A program made the position numbers and the translations under genes. A DNA stretch of 64,000 bases, from contig JAPEIS010000014.1 of NCBI GenBank assembly GCA_029531795.1, positions 1,922,001-1,986,000 of the forward strand. Direction: 5' to 3'. Within the stretch, counting starts at the first letter, position 1. The number at the start of each line of letters is the position of its first letter. Shown piece after piece: positions 23,198 to 33,275 of this stretch. Under the pieces are notes generated by a model. That model made no database searches and was not told the DNA's origin. It saw nothing but the letters and a program-made list of their open reading frames with translations. Source of the stretch: Sclerotinia nivalis. Taxonomy: Eukaryota > Ascomycota > Leotiomycetes > Helotiales > Sclerotiniaceae.

Positions 23198-25573
23198 TCA
23201 ATCATCTAAGCCACACGCGCACCATGTTTCGTTTCCACTTTTGTATGCAGACACCTTGGACCAATCAATCACCTTGGAAGGACGAAGTTCCGAACATGTT
23301 GTACAACCCTTTCTCTCATAATAGTAAATGTTTTCCCAGGGATTGGGTTTCGTAAGGATACCGCAACGCGCGCAAAGCTCGAAACATTGGACCACGGCCT
23401 TAACCTTTAAATGCTTGATTTTTGGTGCAACCGCCATAGACCGACCCACTTTAGGTATCAAATTAGCAACATATCATCGTGGTTGAATGATAACCGCTCT
23501 TTTAATATACCATTCCCCTCCTCGAGCAATAAGTCGTCGTGACTTGAGTCTTCCACAAATAACAAATCATCATAGAGTAGTTCTTCATCCTCAAGCTGCC
23601 AACGACGACCGAAGAACATTTCTTCCGTTTCGAATTCGATTTCCAATTTTTCCCTTTCCTCATCACTCAACAACATCTCATCTCCGTCGTTAAGTAAATC
23701 ATCGAAATTAACACCTGATATTTCCTTATAATTACTGAGTATACAGTCGAATGCTGATTTTTCACTGTGATGTTCATCAATAATCCATCGAAAGTCATCA
23801 TCTCCCTTCTTCAAGTCTTCTATGTCAACGTCAGCCCCGATTGAGTCCAGAAGGTCATCATATCCATCGTCCTCCTCCACCAGAATAGCATTATCTGAAG
23901 TCATGCGTTTGTTGGTAGCCTGACGAGTAGCCAAAGGATCAAATAATGTTCGTTGCATCATTGACCATAGTCGAGCTTCAACCACTGCGGCTAGTCTTTT
24001 CTCGGAGCCTAGCTCACTGTCGATCTCTCCATCAGTTCTGTCGTTGACAAATTCAGAGGTCGGAAGGTTTGCAATCTCTGCAAGCTTTTGCCGAAGGCTT
24101 AGGGTTTGTGCATTGCGTGTTAAAGAGGTCAACATCTGAATGATCCTAGGAGCGTAGCGAGAGTTATGCGCCATTGACTATGTCTGTTAGTGATTAACTT
24201 CGTTTACAATGGAGTGCAGATACTACCTTCTTGAAGCCCGGAGAAAACATAACTGGGCTCAGAGTCGCCAAAGAAATTGCTGGAATATTTGAAATATTGT
24301 CTATCTTCACCCCGTTTGTTGCTCTACGTCTCATTTCGGTGCCAGCAATCATTGCACGTATCGCTGCCCCAACAAGTTTGCATGATACTGTCGGATCGAG
24401 GATATATGCACTAGTTTCGTGATTGAAAGCCAAGGCACGGCGTTTCCGGGCGGGATTTTCGACATTTAATGATGAGTCCTTGTCGTCGCCTGATAGAAGC
24501 AGGATTTCGTCAATCGCTGCATCTTTTGATGTCACAGAATTGTCGCCTTGCTTTTCCAAAGACCTCATTCCTGGCTTTGGTAAGTTTTTGAGAGGGTAGT
24601 CTATTCTCTTACCGTATTTCTTCAAGGAGATTGTACGTTTAGAAGTCGATGGTTTGTAGGAGAATGGACGTGAGCTTATGTAGGCGCTCAATTGGGACAA
24701 CGCAGGTATAGCATGTAATGTCATACTTGAACACAAACTTTCAGAACACTCTTTCAAAATTCCCGATATCTTCTGTGTAGGGAGTTTGATGATTGTTGAT
24801 GATGTGGTTGGCACGGTTGATTGAGCAATTTGTGACTCCTTAATGGAATCAAAACACTTCAAAAGCGATGATATCCTCTCGCTGGGGCCGAGTTTGATTA
24901 CCAATGATTTGGTTGGCGCACCTGAATGAGTAATTTTGAATCGTACGGGGGAATCTTTGTCAATCTCAGAATCCAGAGCAGAAGATTTTACTCTCTTTGA
25001 TATTCGCTTTCCTGCGGACGGCGATCGAAATGCTAGGCACAATTTTAATCGTTCCATCTGAGCGCAAGGTAGTGTTTCTGGTGTCTTAATATCGGTATTT
25101 GTATATGACCAAGGTCGGGAGCTAACAACTGGCAAGGTTGAGAGTTCATTATAATTGAGCTGAATTGAGAGACTTTCCTTTTGTGGTGATGCATTTTGCA
25201 AATGAAGTATCGTGGATAGTCCAAGCTGTTCCCATATCTAAAATGGTAAGCATATAAGTTATTCCTCTAGAGTATTGATCTCACAAACCTTTGACTCTGC
25301 AACGAACCTGCCTAATAACTCAACGATATGATTATTATTTGTCTCAACCAGTTCTTTTCCATCGACAGTAATGCTGAGATCAATCCGGCATGAATTTCCA
25401 CTAGCAACCCATATTTCACCTGAAGTCAATGCTTTCAGACACTCACCTACCGGCAAGGACTCGAGCTTTCCGGACGGTAATCTAACGGCAACTTCATATT
25501 CTGCATGTAGAGACAGTTTGTCCAAGGTAGGTGAGAAGCCGATTGGACCAAAACTTATTGTCCTCAAAGACAT
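23198..25573 (-). CDS. Large orphan protein with acidic region and C-terminal cysteine cluster
   Basis: Four exons on the minus strand: 25573-25289, 25237-24227, 24177-23511, 23448-23198, giving 737 residues. The introns are 25238-25288, 24178-24226 (CACTAAC branch) and 23449-23510 (GTATAT, TTGCTAAT branch). The first ~95 residues (SFGPIGFSP, HAEYEVAVRLPSGKLES) look globular. The middle is basic and Ser/Lys-rich. Residues ~430-650 include repeated acidic DDLL-type motifs (DGYDDLLDSIG, NFDDLLNDG, LYDDLLF, SHDDLLLEE). The C-terminus has a zinc-ribbon-like set of cysteines (CFELCARCG, CTTCSE, WCACG). I do not recognise the family. The acidic repeats and Cys cluster would fit a nuclear adaptor, but that is speculation. 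It shares a divergent promoter with the TDT transporter. Confidence 0.72.
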
Positions 25574-26706
25574 GAGGGAAGTGGGAAAGCTGGTAAAGTA
25601 AAGAGAGAATACGGTCAGGATTTTAACTCCGTGGAAGGGTATTTACCGATTTTGAGAGCGATGAGACAAGTGTTGATAAAATGATACCTAGGAAAATCAA
25701 CCAAGTGAAATTGGAATTTAAAATGAAGATAGAACCGGAAGAGAGAAATGAAGAAATGTAAAAACTCGAGTTGAATGTGGGATGGAACAGGAAGAGGAAG
25801 ACAGAGAAATGGAGAACTATAGAAATGAATGAGGAATGAAGAATGAATCGATAGAAGATGTTAGTATCTATGAGTAGTAGTTTTATAGCACAAAGGGTAT
25901 ATCAAATTGCATCCATTAAAGAGAATCTACTGCCTTCGTCCATAGATCTCTCATATAATATGACAATGAGGTGAAAAAACAATATATGAATGTATTGATA
26001 TAATGTCAATGTCGCTGGTACATTATATGTAATGATGGGAAGAAATGAAAAAATGATGATGAAATTATGTTGAAAGTGAAGTGAAGTGAAGTGAAGTGAA
26101 GTGAAGTGAAGTGAAGTGAAGTGAAGTGAAGTGAAGTGAAGTTGCCTTTTACCAAAAATGACGAGGTGTTAATGATTGGCCCGCACGTGAAGGCCGTCTG
26201 TCGCGTACCGTAATATGTCAGTCGGAAAGATTTTGCCGGTATCCTAGACCGCCTACAAGGAACCTTAACACCAAACAAGCAAGTGACGGTATTATCCACA
26301 AATAAATACAAGGATTTTCAACCTCTTCTCTTCAATCCACCCACATCTCACTCTCAAATCCCAAGAAAAGTCCATACTAAATTTGAACGCTCGACCAAGT
26401 TTCCCGCCAGTGACCAATCCCAGTTATTTGCAGAAGCTTTTTCCTTACGAACTAAATCAACTCTTCAAGTCCAAGGTAGTGCCGGTCTTCCAGAAATCCA
26501 TTCACCCCCCGCTCGTCCCCCCCAAAAACTACCTTCACCATGGCTTTGAGCAATTTTGGATCAATTGTCCTACAGATCCTAATCTTCATAACGACTCTCG
26601 TGAATTTCACTTTCACTCTCACTACCCTAGGACCTTTCTTCCTACTGGTTCTGTACGCAGTATCGAAAATCTTTTCAACCGCCCCAGAGGAAGATATATT
26701 CAAGAA
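25574..26706. promoter_or_regulatory. Divergent intergenic region between orphan gene and TDT transporter
   Basis: About 1.1 kb between the two divergent coding starts. It holds the GTGAA array (26076-26140) and, nearer the transporter, a 65-codon upstream reading frame at 26540-26737. A pyrimidine-rich stretch near 26300-26535 fits the transporter's transcription start and leader. Confidence 0.45.
26076..26140. repeat. Pentanucleotide array (GTGAA)13
   Basis: Thirteen perfect tandem GTGAA units. They lie between divergent gene starts, about 500 bp from the orphan gene's ATG and 570 bp from the transporter's. Length variation could alter promoter spacing. The antisense reading makes a repetitive LHFTS peptide that is not a real gene. 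Confidence 0.95.
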
Positions 26707-26737
26707 ATGTCAACTACGTCACCTCTACCACGATTGA
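26540..26737 (+). other. Upstream ORF overlapping the transporter start
   Basis: An ATG in a strong context (CACCATGGC) opens 65 codons in a different frame from the transporter and ends 28 bases past its ATG. The peptide is hydrophobic (VLQILIFITTLVNF, PFFLLVLYAVSKIF), enough for one or two membrane helices. If it lies in the leader mRNA it should limit transporter translation. It could instead be a small independent membrane protein. Confidence 0.45.
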
Positions 26738-28510
26738 TGAACGATGCAGCTCACACAGATCCCCATGAATCGCAGATATCATATTTCAAAGACGATTCAT
26801 CTGCGAATGACAGTATACATAGGCATCGATGGCAGAGATCTGATATAGAAAACGGGTATGCGGATGCCAGTGGACGTGGAAATAGAAATACCGATCACAA
26901 TACAGACAATAGAGGTTCCGCAGGATCAGAGGCTTTGTTTGTGGGGGATGATCATGGAGTAGGTGAAGTGGACCAACAGCCAGATACCAGGGAGAAAGCA
27001 GCTGCCGAAGTTAGTGTTCGAGATCGCATTGGTTGTCTGACATGGACTTGGTTTACTTTGACAATGGCAACTGGAGGAATTGCAAATGTCCTCTATTCCA
27101 GTATGTCATTTTGTTACAATTGCTCTTGGGACCAGTTCTGATATCCTACAGTACCATATCGTTCGAACTGGCTGCGAATCGTGGGAGAAATAGTATTCTT
27201 CCTTAATCTTGCATTTTTTATAACGATTTGTATATTAATGTCTCTTCGTTTCAAATGGAACCCTGGAAGTTTCTCTAAATCTTTTCTTAGTCCATCTGAA
27301 TCTTTGTACATTCCTGCTTGTGTAAGTCGATTCCAATCATTTTCGTTGTACAATAATCTAACGTATTATCAGATGATATCGTGTGTAACATCCTCATCAA
27401 CGAAATAATTGCTGCTAAATGTTAATAGTGTAGGAACAATACTTGTAACAATGTGCCAATATGGCATTCCAAAGACCGGAGTGTGGTTCCAAACTACCAT
27501 GCAAGTATGTTTTTGGGCATACAGTACTTTGAGTGTGTTGGCAAGCTCTGGTCTTTATTTATTACTTTGGTCCACACAGTAAGTGTAACCTCTACCATGC
27601 AGAACATCGGCTTATATATTTACTAGAGAATTTCCCATCGCTAACATGACTCCCCTCTGGACCTTTCCTGCCTATCCGTTGCTCTTGACTGGTCCGGTTG
27701 CGTCAAATCTTATTTCTACTTTGCCAGATGCTTCTGCAGCTGCCCGTATCAATTCTCCTGCTATTGCTTTCGGAGCTGTTTGTTTCCAAGGAATTGGATT
27801 TCTCCTTAGTCTAATGATCTACAGTGCTTTCCTGTATCGATTGATGACTAAAAAGCTCCCGAAAGAGACTACACGACCGGGAATGGTAAATTATACCTCG
27901 CACGGCATTCTTTCAGTTGCTAACTACTTATAGTTCGTCTCAGTAGGACCCAGTGGGTTCACAGTAACAGCAATTGTTGGACTGGCGAGTTCTGTCAGAA
28001 CAACAATTTTACCAGACGGATATATGGGCAATACTGATGGTCCGTTTATTCTCTACTTGATGGGAAATTTCACGGGACTCTTCATCTGGGGTCTATGCCT
28101 TTGGTTTTGCTTAATTTCAATGGGCGCTCATTGGCAAGTCTTGCAGCCCAATCACCCTGAGCATCACATAAGTGCTGATATGACATGGTACGGACCTTCC
28201 TCCATAAAACCGAAGAATAATTACTAACACATGTAGGAATTCATTTGTATTCCCAAATACCGCACTAGCTACAGCGACTATACAAATTGGTACAGCATTC
28301 GGCTCAAATGCCATTCGTATCATTGGGACAGTGATTTCCGTCGTACTGGTTGTTGTTTGGCTGGGGGTTCTTTCTATGCTAATCAGAGCCTTGTTCTTGA
28401 AACGACTTCTTATGCCAGATCAACTTGACGGAGCTGCTTATCAAAGGAAGAAATGGGCGACGAAATTCAAGAATGTTAGGGGAAGAAATCAAAGCCGTAC
28501 CGCGAGATAA
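26707..28510 (+). CDS. TDT-family transporter (malate / sulfite exporter type)
   Basis: Seven exons: 26707-27100, 27152-27321, 27373-27380, 27429-27578, 27627-27885, 27934-28187, 28237-28510, giving 502 residues. The introns (48-51 nt) have GTATGT, GTAAGT or GTGTGT starts and several CTAAC branches. Exon 3 is only 8 nt; it is needed to join IPACMIS to VGTILVTMCQYG in frame. After a ~100-residue hydrophilic N-terminus, the family order follows: FTLTMATGGIANVLYS, PYRSNWLRIVG, QYGIPKTGVWF, PLWTFPAYPLLLTGP, VGPSGFTVTAI and SFVFPNTALATAT. About ten helices are expected. Relatives are the yeast malate permease Mae1 and the sulfite pump Ssu1, and plant SLAC1. Sulfite export is somewhat more likely in a filamentous ascomycete, but the substrate cannot be read from sequence. 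The plasma membrane is the expected site. Confidence 0.88.
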
Positions 28511-28927
28511 TTTGACGAAGGTAGGCGTGGTGGGTGGGGTAGGTACATTTTGTAGATAAGTTCCTGACTCTAGCACTTCGTGATAGATCATAGGTATATA
28601 TTTGTTCGGATATTAGGATAAGATTTGACCCCTTGAAAATTTAAGATATTTGTACTACCCATAGATTCCATGCAATTCCCAAGACTTGAATGGAGATCCG
28701 AAAAAGGGAGCGATTATCGCCTGAACAATTTAAGCCGAGGAACTTTGACATCATTGCTGTCGAGTCGCGTCCTAAACTCAAGATAGAAAGATAAATTAAA
28801 CAAACTCAGCACCATACAGGATAATACCAAACTTATCAATTCTACTAAATCACTTTCTCCTTGAAACTCGAGATTGTATTCTACACAATCAATTGTGCCT
28901 TAAAATTAACGACACATAAATATCAAA
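28511..28927. other. Intergenic, nothing recognised
   Basis: 3' flank of the transporter and 5' flank of the SAP-like relic. No gene or repeat seen. Confidence 0.5.
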
Positions 28928-30206
28928 ATGCCACCAACAAAACGGCCTTTAGCACAAGCCGACACGAATGTTATTCTACCCCCGAAAAAGAAACATAAAG
29001 AAAAGGATGTGATATCTGATGATTATGAATCAAAAACGAAGGGAGAGCTGGTGGAGATATTAAGGGGAGATCCATGCCGAGTAATGGGATGAAGAATATA
29101 TTGAGGCTGAAGGAGAATGAGGGGTGTGTCGCGTCTAAAGCTTCGGGGAAGACGGAGCGCCGAAAGTATGCGAGGATAGAGGCTGCGGAATACGGTGCGA
29201 AAATAGGGGAAAGGAGGGAAGAAGGTCTAAAGGCTGTGTGGAGTGTCAAGAACAAGGCATTATCTTCTCCCAGTGCGCCAATCGTCAAAAAGTCTCCTGC
29301 GAGATCTTCGAGAAATAAAGCCCCAGCTCCCCAGCAGAGCTCGAATGGAAACCAAATCGGTTCTAGGAGAAAAGATAATAGTAAACTAAGAGCTTTGCTA
29401 CGGGATTGGCGGGTAATAGAACCTCAAGAGCTGGAAGGTATGGATAGAATGGCAATGATTGAAAGCCTCGAAAGACACGAGATGAGGGGTTACGGGGATG
29501 ATTATGAGATTTTAAACAGTGAACAACTCTCCACGCTACTAAGTGCGCGACTGCTGCGCTGTAGTGGAATTTCCTAGCAGCACGGATCGAATGATTGAGA
29601 TATGATGATGCGCTGGATCGAGATAGTGGAAATTTGGAGGAACGGGGTTTGTACACTCATCTTGTGATTTATCGGAATGAGATATGAAGATGTGAACAAC
29701 TGGTGGATTGGGTTTTGGATGCGAGCTAAACGTACCGAGATTTGGAGAGTAAGATAGGGCATCCACTACCGGAAAATATATCAATTCAGGAACCGTCAAA
29801 ACACGAAGTACCTGTTATAGCGAAGATGACTGGGGACCAAGCAGCCTCGGATTTCGATGCTAAAAAGACGAATTGGGGATTATTCAGTGTCGGGGAACTT
29901 TAAAGACTTTGTTAGGAGAAAGACTCACACGTGATGCTGGGGAGAATGATGAAGGCAACGATGAGCAGGATACCGAGATGAATCCAACAGCCCCTGCACC
30001 TATAAATGACTCGATCTATACGGACAAAAATAATAGGATGCTACGGACTTTACTACGAGATCGATGTCTCCACAATTTCCGTTAGTCGGGAAGAGATGAT
30101 TCATCGTTTAGAAAAGTCGCCCTACAACTACGAACAACTTATCTCCATACTGAAAGATCGTCGTTTGGCCAACGCAACGCACGGGAGCAAAGAAACGACG
30201 ACTTAA
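28928..30206 (+). pseudogene. Broken SAP-domain-like repeat gene
   Basis: An ATG at 28928 opens MPPTKRPLAQADTN followed by a Lys-rich stretch and KTKGELVEIL, the start of a SAP-like DNA-binding helix. The frame then breaks near 29070. One frame over, the motif continues as MPSNGMKNILRLKENEG, and the reading stays open to 29577. A similar unit appears twice: KLRALLRDWRV..LEGMDRMAMIESLE and, after several stops, NRMLRTLLRDR (to about 30062). A second frameshift leads to SREEMIHRLEKSPYNYEQL, ending at 30206. No plausible introns repair the breaks. The intact ancestor would be a nuclear protein with repeated helix-turn-helix-like units. Sequencing error could explain one break but not all of them. 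Confidence 0.5.
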
Positions 30207-30579
30207 AAGGTTTGAGGCCAAGGCTTGAGGATACAAGTATCTTTATAGGTTTGTTGGTCACAGTCCCTTTTCAACTAGAACTTTTTAGTGGTCATGCACA
30301 AAATTTGGTAATGGCAGCATGGCGGCACGGAAGATCATCCAGTCAATTATCTATCTTGCCCTAAAGATGTCGATGAGGGTACCAAACTAGCTGTCAGTTG
30401 CATTAAGTATCACGAAATCACAATATAACGCAAGCGGGAACAGTTGGTTCGGATCAAATGCACTGAACCTTACGAGGAGAATTACCAAAACAACTTTTAG
30501 AATGTAGCCAAAGTGGGCTACGTCAGTTTTTTCATTCGCACTACCTCAGCATACTTGCAAGTCAAAATCTCCTAACATC
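30207..30579. other. Intergenic, nothing recognised
   Basis: Short gap between the SAP-like relic and the 3' end of the alpha/beta hydrolase. No gene seen. Confidence 0.5.
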
Positions 30580-31460
30580 TCAAAATTTCTCTCCCGCAGC
30601 TCTCCTCAAAACCTCAGCAGTCCATTCAGGATAACTAATCATCAAACAATGTCCACCCTCCTTGAGGCGTTCCACAACATCAAAAGCATTTAGATTCATC
30701 ATTTGTGCTCCTTTGATCATCATATCTACCACCTCTGGTGTGAAAGAACTCCGATCGGCTTCACCATATAAATATGTCGATGGAATATCTAGCCAGGCTG
30801 CGTAAGTTGCAGTACTGAAGTATACTCCTATACTTTGGGGAAGGAGTTCGGAAATCAGTCTATCTGCTTTCTCGGATGGTATGTCGTGGTAGAAGATTCT
30901 TTTGGCATCTTTGGGGTTGACGGTAAAAGTCTCGTTCTAAAAGGAGAGTAAAATTAGCTTTGCTCTCCGATGATCCAAGTACGAGAGGTGTTTCTTGAAA
31001 GGAAAAAATAGTATCTTAATGGTAAAATCTCATCTTACCTCCATATCAAGCTTCATCCACTCAGGCATTTTAGCATAATCACCCTTAGCAGCTGCCTGAA
31101 AACCCGGAGGCGTCGCAAAACCATTAATAACCACATATCTAACAACACCACCCTTCAATCCCTTTGCCTCTTGATCTTTCTTGGAAAGACCCTTAGGAGC
31201 TTCACCTCCAGGAAGACCCGTGTACGAGTGAACTACAAGAACAACTTCCTTTCCAGCGGATACAAGTTCAGTCAAACAGCCCTGAATGCCAGATACATCA
31301 CCGGTAAAGTCTTGATGGGATGGTTTGGCGCCGGCAGATGGTAAGGCAAGACTTATGGTTGCCAATGATAACCGTGCTTTTCGAGGGAGGCAGCGACTTC
31401 AGAGTAGATGGTTGGTTTGTGCCATGCGCCGGGAACCATAACAATTGTTGGTTTTGACAT
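30580..31460 (-). pseudogene. Alpha/beta hydrolase with one frameshift near the N-terminus
   Basis: On the minus strand an ATG at 31460 starts TIVMVPGAWHKPTIYSEVA, typical of the small alpha/beta hydrolase family with its oxyanion-type VPGAWH. After EKHGY the frame runs into TAA near 31355. One base over, the family sequence resumes (ATISLALPSAGAKP) and stays intact. It carries the nucleophile elbow VVHSYTG, where GHSYG is usual, then an intron at 30937-31038 (GTAAGA..TTAG). The second exon, 30936-30580, holds the acid (YGEADRS) and the catalytic histidine (EGGHCLM). Everything except a single 1-nt frameshift around 31362-31370 looks functional. This is either a recent pseudogene or a base error in the sequence. 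Relatives hydrolyse esters; the substrate is unknown. Confidence 0.72.
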
Positions 31461-31984
31461 GATTGATGTTTTTCTGAGGATGTACTCGTGGAAATGGATG
31501 TAGAAGAGATAAATGGTAGGAGAATATGCTGATCAGGATGTGTGCGGGGTAGTGTTGAATAGATATACATTTTAAGATCCTGAGTGGATGTTCTGATATG
31601 TATCTACAAAGTTCACCGAGTTGCTGTGCCTCATTGCGTACTCAAATTGTAGTTGATTGGAAAAATTGATGAGCTCCAGTTGCTTGCTCAACCTAATGAC
31701 TTACGATAGGTAATATGTGAAGACCGGGGGTGCTCATGTAAGGTGTAAGATCTGATATATTGTATTACCAACCAAGCTGACCAGGTATATTTTGACAGCC
31801 CACTACCAACAGTTTGAGGACGCCAACGGTTGTTATTGGCTATCTCTAAAAGTATATATCCTCAATTATAATATATAAATAAAACAAACCAAATATATTA
31901 GAATATATAGAATATTAAAGAAGATATAAAACCAGTAATATAAGTATATTTAATTAAAAATATTAGTATTTATAAAACGATTTC
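31461..31984. other. Intergenic, becoming AT-rich toward the LINE
   Basis: Promoter side of the hydrolase, then an AT-rich block at about 31850-31985 that adjoins the LINE fragment. No gene seen. Confidence 0.45.
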
Positions 31985-32818
31985 TTTAAATCTTTTTGCC
32001 TCCTTAGGAATGGATATCAAAAGGACGAAATCCGAAGAATGGAATACTCTTCTCTATTCATCTAATTCGGCCTATTCGAAAATATACCCCTGGAAGACTA
32101 GCTCAAAGATCGGAATTCCAGAAAACACCAAGAGAAGCTCTATTAGTGCTTTGTTTCAGCTTAAAATCGGTCATGGATATTTCAAATCTTACCTACAACG
32201 ATTCGGAATCTCAGCAAATGATAATTGTAGATGTGGAAAGAGAGAATCTCCTAATCATCTCCTACTCAGTTGCCCGTTATACAAATCAACAAGAAGAATA
32301 TTCAAGAAAAATAACCCTACCTCCTGACTTACTATGAAATACCTACTTCACACCAAAGCAGGAATCATTAAGACCCTTGAATTTATCGAGGAAACAAAAA
32401 TAGCCACCAGATCATGGCATCTAACTAGGATGCAAGAGAATGTAGAACAAGAAGGCGAAGGTGAAGAGGGTGAACTGAGAGAAAATGGTTAATTGGGTCA
32501 ATTTGATCAATTTACCCCTCTATGTGGGGTAAATCGTTCCAATTTCGAATTATATCACATTTCATTTGTTATTTTCCTTATTATATACGAGAGTATTTGT
32601 AAGGTGGGCTTTGTTCCCCAAGATTAGTTTTCACTTCCCCCATTCAAAAATTAGTAGATTGAGGCCACTTCAATCTTCCCAAATTGTATTAGCTACAGCC
32701 GAATATGGCCAGCAATTCTCCATTTGTTACTTGTTAGAAGCCTATAAAGCTCCTAGCCGTCTTAGATAGTCTTAGACTCAGTGTAGACGTTAATTTAATC
32801 AATCAATCAATCAATCTT
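31985..32818 (+). mobile_element. 5'-truncated LINE (non-LTR) retrotransposon
   Basis: The end of the reverse-transcriptase polyprotein is readable. It includes FQLKIGHGYFKSYLQRF and a cysteine-histidine knuckle (CRCGKRESPNHLLLSCPLY), then, across a single in-frame TGA at about 32325, LLHTKAGIIKTLEFI and IATRSWHLTR, ending at 32492. These are hallmarks of the C-terminus of fungal Tad-like LINEs. A 3' untranslated part follows, shared with the copy at 16023-16268, and a terminal (AATC)n run at about 32797-32817. The 5' part, including the polymerase domain, is absent. The element is dead. Confidence 0.8.
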
Positions 32819-33275
32819 TAAATCTTCTAAATAGAATCACTTTTATATTTATATCAAGCTCTTTATCTGTATATATATCTACTAATATAGTTATACTGTC
32901 TTATTAGATATATTCATAGTCTATAGAGTAATCAAGTCAGAATACGTATACAAACCGGTCTACGGCCCTGCAATTAAATTCTAAGCAACGATCCCGAAGA
33001 GAGGTGCGCGGCCGAGTATAAAAACGAACAATAAACTCTTGTGCCTTGTATTATGAATGCGCAGATCTCTCATTCAGTTGGGAGGAAGCTAGGATTGATG
33101 TAGATCTAGGTCTGAATTAGACAAATAGTGCAGATGAATAGTGGCGAAACATGGAAAATGGAAAAGCAATGATATAGAACATAAAGTGATATGAGATTCT
33201 GTTACACTCGAGGGAGTGCCAATGTGACACGGAATTCGTTTGCTTCTAGGTCGGGGACGTTACACAGCAAACGGA
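32819..33275. other. Intergenic, nothing recognised
   Basis: Flank between the LINE and the deaminase-MYND gene. No repeat or gene seen. Confidence 0.45.

Noticed and set aside
26006..26311. Minus-strand ORF with LHFTS repeats
   Set aside because: It is the translation of the GTGAA microsatellite and has no real gene features.
32010..32327. Host gene for a Cys-rich protein
   Set aside because: The Cys-His knuckle, the downstream block and the (AATC)n tail identify it as the end of a LINE polyprotein.
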